Shown: positions 31,809 to 36,269 of the stretch, piece by piece
Position numbering within the stretch: position 1 is the stretch's first letter
Layout of the letters: every line of letters starts with the position of its first letter
Assembly: GCA_900539525.1 (NCBI GenBank)
Contig: UQCM01000024.1
Span: 1 to 36,269 of the forward strand
From: an uncultured Blautia sp.
Lineage (GTDB): Bacteria; Bacillota; Clostridia; Lachnospirales; Lachnospiraceae
Length of the DNA stretch: 36,269 bases
Direction of reading: 5' to 3'
The notes under the pieces: model-generated
Told to the model about the DNA's origin: nothing
Database searches by the model: none
The model's input: only the letters and a program-made list of their open reading frames with translations
Translations under genes and position numbers: made by a program

Positions 31809-31837
31809 ATTCTATCAGAGATACCCTCTTCCGTCAA
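31809..31837 (-). promoter_or_regulatory. Sigma-A promoter of nrdD
   Basis: On the minus strand -35 TTGACG (31832-31837), a 17-bp spacer and -10 TAGAAT (31809-31814). The leader is about 40 nt and ends in GGGAGG before the start at 31761. Confidence 0.8.
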
Positions 31838-31841
31838 CAGC

Positions 31842-31898
31842 AAAAAGCACAACATATATGAGTGTTTTCTTTAATGCTCACTATATCTTGTGCTTTTT
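31842..31898 (-). promoter_or_regulatory. Putative NrdR box pair embedded in a bidirectional terminator hairpin
   Basis: GCACAACATATATGAG (31847-31862) and TCACTATATCTTGTGC (31878-31893) resemble the palindromic NrdR box; the second matches much better. Their centres are 31 bp apart, about three helical turns, as usual for NrdR pairs. They lie just upstream of the nrdD -35. The same arms pair with each other as a hairpin flanked by A5 and T6, so the site also looks like a two-way terminator. Confidence 0.5.
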
Positions 31899-32017
31899 TG
31901 ATTGCATTACATATCCGGCATACATGCGGAAATCCCCATTTTACACGGCTTTACCGCCCCTGCCACATACATCCCGGCACCTATATGTTGTGGTATCCAT
32001 TCAGAACAGCAGCAAAT

Positions 32018-32190
32018 TCAAGTACGCCTTGGCGTACTTGCCGCGGTGTGGTCGAATGCGAAGCATTCTTCCACTGACCACGCCTGCGATCCGCCGGAGG
32101 CTTTATCTTGGAAGGAGATTGGACTCCCACCAAGACAAATTTGTTTTACTCACCACCTATAGAGGTGGGAGTCTTATCTACTTCCAAGAT
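32018..32190 (-). repeat. Family B repeat, 173-bp structured element, copy 2
   Basis: The exact reverse complement of 13760-13932 with no difference seen by eye. Starting from low coordinates it shows the AAGTACGCC-TT-GGCGTACTT hairpin, the GTGGTC/GACCAC stem-loop with GAATGC-GAA-GCATTC, and the competing CCACC/GGTGG stems inside CTTGGAAG/CTTCCAAG. Flanking sequence differs from copy 1. Confidence 0.9.
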
Positions 32191-32191
32191 G

Positions 32192-32230
32192 AAAAATCAG
32201 ACCGTGCAAGTTTACTTGCTAAGGGCTGAT
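32192..32230 (-). terminator. Terminator after hflX
   Basis: On the minus strand ATCAG...CTGAT encloses a perfect GCAAGT-AA-ACTTGC hairpin and is followed by TTTTTC. It lies about 125 bp after the hflX stop. Confidence 0.65.
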
Positions 32231-32353
32231 CTTTCATTTTGATATTGGGTCGAAGGCCCATCAGCCTCAGACAAAAGCTGCGTAAGCAGCGAATAGCCTG
32301 CGCAGCAGACGGGTCTGTGGCCTGCTGTTCTGAATTCCAAAAAGACTTCTTAC

Positions 32354-33601
32354 TCAGAGGGCCACACGCGCATAGATTTCCATGGGCACATAGGCTTTGA
32401 CATAGATTCCCTCCGCCCGGCATTCCTCCTCCAGAAGCTGCCCCTGCCTGCGGATCAGCTGGATCAGCCCTGCCTGATCATACGGATAGATCCGCTCGAT
32501 CAGAATATTCCGCTCCTGCAAAAGCCTTTCGAGCAGCGCCTTTAAATCATCCAGTCCCTGCCCTGTCCTGGCCGAGATCTTCAGTGTATGATCTGCCTTG
32601 AAGTCTCTGAGATGTTCTTCCCCGGTGATCTTATCCTGCTTGTTAAACAGGGTGATCATCGTCTTATCCTTTACGCCCAGATTCTCCAGCGTCTCATAGA
32701 CAACGTGCATCTGCTGCTCCATCCGGGGATTGGACGCATCGACTACGTGAAGGATCATGTCCGCGTACTTCGCCTCCTCCAGTGTACTGCGAAATGCTTC
32801 AATCAGATGATGGGGAAGCTTTCGGATAAATCCGACGGTATCTGTCAGCAGAACCTGTGCCCCTCCGGTCAGCGGCAGTGCTCTGGTGGTGGGATCCAGC
32901 GTAGCAAACAGCTTATCCTCCTGAAGGACTCCTGCGTCTGTAAGGGTATTTAAAAGTGTGGACTTTCCTGCATTGGTATATCCCACGATGGCTGCCACCG
33001 GTGTTTTCGTCCTGCTCCGTCTGGCCCGTGTCACCTCCCGATGACGCTTCACATCTGCCAGTTCTCTGTTCAGCTGGGAAATACGGTCCCGGATCAGTCT
33101 GCGGTCCATCTCCAGCTTCTTCTCGCCCGGTCCTCTTGTCCCGATCCCGCCTCCAAGCCTGGAGAGGGAATCCCGCAGTCCGACCAGCCTGGCCTGCCGG
33201 TACTTCAGCTGGGCAAGCTCCACCTGGATCTTTCCCTCACTGGTGCTGGCTCTGGCTGCAAAGATGTCCAGGATAACCAGCGTACGGTCCATGACCTTAA
33301 TATCCAGCTCCTGTTCCAGATTCCTCAGCTGGACAGGAGAAAGCTCATCATCACAGATGATTCCCGTTGCCGAAAGCTCATCCACCAGAAGACTCAGCTC
33401 TTCGATCTTTCCTTTTCCGATATACGTTCCCGGATGAATGGCCTCCCGGTTCTGAATCACCGTGCCGACTGTCACTGCTCCCGCGGTAGAAGCCAGCTCC
33501 GCCAGCTCCTTTAACGATTCCTCTGTATCATCCCCGTTATTTTCCTGGACACCCACCAGAATAACCCGTTCTTCCAGTTCTTTCAATTCATACGGTTCCA
33601 T
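32354..33601 (-). CDS. hflX: GTPase HflX
   Basis: A ribosome-associated GTPase that splits or rescues stalled 70S ribosomes under heat or antibiotic stress. It has 415 residues. The N-terminal glycine-rich HflX domain has HPGTYIGKGKIEEL and the signature GTRGPGEKKLEMDRRLIRDR, followed by a coiled coil. The G domain has G1 GYTNAGKST, G3 DTVGFIRKLPHHLIEAF, G4 NKQD and a C-terminal extension of about 50 residues. The start is preceded by GGAAGGGAG. It is 68 bp downstream of the TPR lipoprotein gene and probably co-transcribed with it. Confidence 0.95.
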   Translation of the reverse strand: MEPYELKELEERVILVGVQENNGDDTEESLKELAELASTAGAVTVGTVIQNREAIHPGTYIGKGKIEELSLLVDELSATGIICDDELSPVQLRNLEQELDIKVMDRTLVILDIFAARASTSEGKIQVELAQLKYRQARLVGLRDSLSRLGGGIGTRGPGEKKLEMDRRLIRDRISQLNRELADVKRHREVTRARRSRTKTPVAAIVGYTNAGKSTLLNTLTDAGVLQEDKLFATLDPTTRALPLTGGAQVLLTDTVGFIRKLPHHLIEAFRSTLEEAKYADMILHVVDASNPRMEQQMHVVYETLENLGVKDKTMITLFNKQDKITGEEHLRDFKADHTLKISARTGQGLDDLKALLERLLQERNILIERIYPYDQAGLIQLIRRQGQLLEEECRAEGIYVKAYVPMEIYARVAL

Positions 33602-33669
33602 GCATACGCTCCCTTCCTGTCTGCCCGGATGGCCTTTTCTCCATACCCTGCACTCTCAAAAAAGCATTC

Positions 33670-34716
33670 TTATCGGCTCTGCAGAAATTCATATTCCTTC
33701 TGTCCCTTTTCATCCGTCGGATATCTGGTCACATACAGCTCTGCCTTTCCCTTTGCCGTACCAAAATCCCCTTTATATTCATAGACAACGATCTCATTGT
33801 AATACAGTTCCCGCTTTCCCTGCTCGGTATCCAGTGCCAGTCCTTTCTGGATCGCCGCAAGTGCCGCATCATAGTCCTGCTGGGCAATCTCTGCCAGCGC
33901 GATTCCATTGTATGCCTCCGGTGTTTCCCCGATCTCTGCGATATACTGCTCATACATTCCTGCGGAACGTACATAATCCTCCAGCGCAAAAGCGATCCTT
34001 CCCATCAGGAGCAGAGCGTCCGGATCTTTTTTTCCGGCCAGTTCTGTAATCTGTGCCTGCGCTTCCTCATAATTCTCCAGATAATAGTATATTCTTGCCC
34101 TGTTACATACACTTTCCTTATCTGTGCCCTCTATCTGCAGCGCCTGCTGAAGATATTCATCCCCTTTGGCTGAAAGCATCTTTTCCTTATAGCCCTCATA
34201 AATGTTCAGATAGAGTTCATAATCCTCCGGGGCGGCCTGGATCGCGGCATCAAAGTTCACGGAGGCCGCCTTCTCATCGCCCTGCTCCAGATAGCATGCC
34301 CCTGTCAGATAATAGGCATCCCCTTCTTTCGCAATATCCAGAATCTCCCTGCATACACGGATAGCCTCTGAATATTCCTGCTGCCGGTAAAGCGCAGTGG
34401 CTTTATAGTACAGGATATCCTTTCTGGTTTCTTTCTGTCTGTCCTTCGTCTCTTCCAGCGCCAGATCAAAGGACTGTACAGCCTGTTCATACTCTCCAAG
34501 ACCCATATAGGCCATGCCTTCTCCTCTATAGGCACGGATCAGGTCATCCTCTCCGGCAATGGCCGCATCAAAGGATGTAAGTGCCCCACTGTAATCTCCG
34601 TTTTCAATGGCTGTCATGCCTGCTTCCACATTTGCAGGCTGCCCGTCCTTCTTCTGACATCCCGCCAGCATCAGTGCGAGCATCAGGATCCATGCCGGTC
34701 TGCTGTATTTTTTCAT
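33670..34716 (-). CDS. TPR-repeat lipoprotein of unknown role
   Basis: A surface lipoprotein of 348 residues. The signal peptide KKYSRPAWILMLALMLAG ends in lipobox LAGC with Cys20. The remainder is a solenoid of about eight tetratricopeptide repeats, visible from the spaced motifs GDYSGALTSFDAAI, GEYEQAVQSFDLAL, QEYSEAIRVCREIL and NYEEAQAQI, down to GDFGTAKGKAELYV. TPR arrays bind proteins, so a scaffolding role at the membrane is likely, but no partner is indicated. GGAGGCGG precedes the start. HflX follows at 68 bp. Confidence 0.85.
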   Translation of the reverse strand: MKKYSRPAWILMLALMLAGCQKKDGQPANVEAGMTAIENGDYSGALTSFDAAIAGEDDLIRAYRGEGMAYMGLGEYEQAVQSFDLALEETKDRQKETRKDILYYKATALYRQQEYSEAIRVCREILDIAKEGDAYYLTGACYLEQGDEKAASVNFDAAIQAAPEDYELYLNIYEGYKEKMLSAKGDEYLQQALQIEGTDKESVCNRARIYYYLENYEEAQAQITELAGKKDPDALLLMGRIAFALEDYVRSAGMYEQYIAEIGETPEAYNGIALAEIAQQDYDAALAAIQKGLALDTEQGKRELYYNEIVVYEYKGDFGTAKGKAELYVTRYPTDEKGQKEYEFLQSR

Positions 34717-34901
34717 ATTCCGCCTCCATCTGATACTTCTTATTCCATTCAGGGGATTCCCTGTCTGTTCAGTATAACAGAAAATACGGGGAAAGTATAG
34801 TGGTGACAGATGTCAGAAAGGAGGCGTCTTCTGTATTTTTGTTAACCGGACGCACGGGAGGTATCGTCTGTGTAGTGATATGCTCAGTATTTGTTATTTT
34901 T
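34717..34901. promoter_or_regulatory. Intergenic region with a possible promoter of the TPR lipoprotein gene
   Basis: On the minus strand a -10 like TATACT lies at about 34772-34777 within GTTATACTGAACAG; no good -35 is found at 17 bp. The rest of the 185 bp has an AT-rich weak hairpin (about 34890-34906) at the end of the amidohydrolase gene. Nothing else is recognised. Confidence 0.35.
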
Positions 34902-36179
34902 TTAATAACTGTATTTCCGGATGATCTCATTTGCCCTGGCGTAGACCTCTTCCGGTTCCACACCGATGTCAAAGTACCCGCTTTCGTACAGGATCTTCCC
35001 GTTTACCATGGTCAGCTTTACGTTCTGCTTGCTTCCACTGTAGACGATATTTTTTGTGATGCGGTTCATTGGCTGCATGTTTGGCTGGTGAAGATCGATC
35101 ATGATCAGATCCGCCTTCTTCCCCGGCTCCAGGGTATCGCAGTCGGATAGTCCCATGACTTTCGCTCCGTTTACCGTTGCCATGCAAAGCACCCGGTTGG
35201 CGTCCAGGGCCGCCGCATCCATTTCCCGAAGCTTTGCCAGTCCTGTCACCAGAAACATCTCACGGAACATGTCGAGGCAGTTGTTGCTGGCGGGTCCATC
35301 CGTTCCGATAGCAATACGTATTCCAAGATCATCCATTTCCCGAACCGGTGCAATGCCGCTGGCAAGCTTCAGATTCGAAGCGGGGTTTGTCACGACCGAC
35401 ACACCTCTGTCTTTCAGGATTCTCATATCTTCCTTTGTCATATGGACGCAGTGAAAGCCTCCGCCTCCATAGGCAAAGATCCCCAGGCTGTCCAGATAAG
35501 CGGCAGGTGTCTTATGATTTCTCTCAATACACCGGCGCACCTCATCCTCCGTCTCCGCCAGATGGGTGTACACAGGTGCATGGTATTTTTCTGCCAGTGC
35601 CGCGATTCCCTCCAGGATCTCGCGGGATGTGGTATATTCCGCATGGAAGCCCAGGCGATAGCTGATCAGCTCATGATAATGATTATACTTCCGATACCAG
35701 CGCTCTGTTTCCTCTACCGACTGGGTGAAGTCGTTCACCGCTCCGCATATGACCGTCCGGAAGCCGCAGTCCACCGAGGCCTGCACCATGGTATCCGGTG
35801 TCAGGTACATATCAAAGTTTGCCGTGATTCCGCTGGTCAGATACTCCATGATCGCCAGACGGCACAGCTGATAGATATCCTCCGGTGTCAGCTTTGCCTC
35901 CATGGGAAATACCTTCTGGTTCAGCCATTCTGCCAGAGGCAGGTCGTCTGCATAGGAGCGAAGAAAGGTCATTCCGGAATGGGTGTGGGCATTTTTAAAC
36001 CCGGGCATCAGAAGATTCCCCTGGGCATCAATCTCCCGGTCCCAGCGGGGCATCTCCGGCTCGTCCTCCTCAAGCCCCACATGGATAATGGTGTTCCCTT
36101 TGACCCACAGCTCCCCGGCCCGGATACGGCACCCGTCCGCCATCGTCAGGATTCTGGCATTGTAAAAGCGTATGTTCAT
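34902..36179 (-). CDS. Amidohydrolase, probable 5-methylthioadenosine/S-adenosylhomocysteine deaminase
   Basis: A cytoplasmic metal-dependent deaminase of the ATZ/TRZ group, expected to convert adenosyl compounds (SAH, MTA or 5'-deoxyadenosine) to inosyl products. It has 425 residues. The N-terminal beta part MNIRFYNARILTMADG leads into the barrel. Metal ligands are His65 and His67 in NAHTHSGM, the later HLAETEDE and HCVHMTKEDM histidines, and the Asp in IGTDGPASNNCLDMF. The C-terminal DTLEPGKKADLIMIDLHQPN is typical. The ribosome binding site before ATG 36179 is weak, which is unusual among its neighbours. Family members also deaminate other aminopurines and pterins, so the substrate remains inferred. 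Confidence 0.85.
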   Translation of the reverse strand: MNIRFYNARILTMADGCRIRAGELWVKGNTIIHVGLEEDEPEMPRWDREIDAQGNLLMPGFKNAHTHSGMTFLRSYADDLPLAEWLNQKVFPMEAKLTPEDIYQLCRLAIMEYLTSGITANFDMYLTPDTMVQASVDCGFRTVICGAVNDFTQSVEETERWYRKYNHYHELISYRLGFHAEYTTSREILEGIAALAEKYHAPVYTHLAETEDEVRRCIERNHKTPAAYLDSLGIFAYGGGGFHCVHMTKEDMRILKDRGVSVVTNPASNLKLASGIAPVREMDDLGIRIAIGTDGPASNNCLDMFREMFLVTGLAKLREMDAAALDANRVLCMATVNGAKVMGLSDCDTLEPGKKADLIMIDLHQPNMQPMNRITKNIVYSGSKQNVKLTMVNGKILYESGYFDIGVEPEEVYARANEIIRKYSY

Positions 36180-36269
36180 ATGTGATTGCCGTTACTGAAA
36201 ACTTATAAAAAGTCATAAACTTTTATGTTCCATTCCTACTTCATCGTGTATGCTTTCAATTTGCATTTC
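36180..36269. other. Window-end sequence upstream of the amidohydrolase gene
   Basis: Ninety bases of AT-rich sequence without a recognisable gene. No convincing -35/-10 pair was found for the amidohydrolase, so its promoter may lie beyond the window. Confidence 0.4.

Larger units (their letters stand above)
31999..32335. repeat. 14-bp inverted repeat bounding a structured 337-bp segment
   Basis: ATTCAGAACAGCAG (31999-32012) is exactly inverted as CTGCTGTTCTGAAT (32322-32335). Between them lie the whole family B copy 2, the hflX terminator hairpin and further small hairpins (for example GCTGC-GTAA-GCAGC near 32277-32290). The arrangement resembles the ends of a small element. Confidence 0.55.
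31762..32353. other. Intergenic region between nrdD and hflX (592 bp)
   Basis: From the nrdD side it holds the nrdD promoter (31809-31837) and the NrdR-like/terminator hairpin (31842-31898). About 100 bp follow in which nothing is recognised. A segment bounded by a 14-bp inverted repeat (31999-32012, 32322-32335) contains family B copy 2 and the hflX terminator. Open frames across it are repeat-derived and not credible genes. Confidence 0.7.

Noticed and set aside
31858..32229. A 123-residue plus-strand frame across family B copy 2 (a related frame lies opposite copy 1)
   Set aside because: It is open only because the structured repeat lacks stops in that frame. The same peptide appears in opposite contexts at both copies and there is no ribosome binding site.
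34800..35150. A 116-residue hydrophobic plus-strand frame starting between the TPR lipoprotein and amidohydrolase genes
   Set aside because: Two thirds of it runs antisense through the amidohydrolase coding region, no family is recognised, and no terminator or promoter supports it.

Overview
The window is chromosomal DNA of a Gram-positive, spore-forming, anaerobic Firmicute, most likely a Lachnospiraceae-type gut clostridium (inferred). The evidence is an endospore gene cluster, an oxygen-sensitive class III ribonucleotide reductase, Gram-positive lipoproteins, strong AGGAGG ribosome binding sites and a secreted GH20 glycosidase with a BspA-like tail. The genes read as ordinary core genome. 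The unusual content is in the intergenic regions, which are densely seeded with small interspersed repeats.

Layout. 1-90: the 3' part of a tRNA-Gly and its terminator. 396-1820 (+): pyruvate kinase. 2071-5509 (-): a LacI-family regulator and a cytoplasmic GH13 alpha-glycosidase. 5900-14431 (-): a block in the order of the Bacillus subtilis yabN-ftsH region, read in the direction of transcription as mazG, hup, rqcP, yabP, yabQ, divIC, spoIIE, tilS, hpt, ftsH. It combines nucleotide hygiene, the nucleoid protein, ribosome rescue, division, sporulation, tRNA modification, purine salvage and membrane proteolysis. 14418-18587 (-): phosphoglucomutase, a CotS-family coat protein and the CCA-adding enzyme. 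18801-19625 (-): UppP, which recycles the cell-wall lipid carrier. 19810-24846 (-): a four-gene nucleoside-type ABC importer with its lipoprotein first. 25281-25481 (+): a cold-shock protein transcribed divergently from the importer. 25656-29318 (-): a 1220-residue secreted GH20 hexosaminidase. 29389-31761 (-): NrdD with a fused thioredoxin/glutaredoxin-like domain. 32354-36179 (-): HflX, a TPR lipoprotein and an MTA/SAH-deaminase-like amidohydrolase.

Regulation visible in the sequence. Good sigma-A promoters precede pyk, hup, the importer, csp and nrdD. The spoIIE promoter has a 21-bp spacer and 0A-box-like sites, as is known for spoIIE in B. subtilis. nrdD is preceded by two NrdR-box-like half palindromes lying in a terminator-like hairpin. 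An attenuator separates the importer's binding-protein gene from its ATPase gene. The csp leader contains a terminator-like hairpin followed by a repeat insertion.

Repeats. Family A is a MITE-like element with termini TAACTGTTCAGAGTC/GACTCTGAACAGTTA, present as five two-ended copies plus two single-end remnants. Its copies carry a hairpin followed by a T-rich run. Family B is a 173-bp element with two identical, oppositely oriented copies and mutually exclusive stems. Family C consists of composite units around ATGACCTTTTGACCCTGG, with a CATGCTTGCATG-centred palindrome and a 45-bp companion. Family D is a 27-bp hairpin of the type GTTACTGTTCAC-N3-GTGAACAGTAAC. No IS transposase, phage gene or CRISPR array is present in the window.
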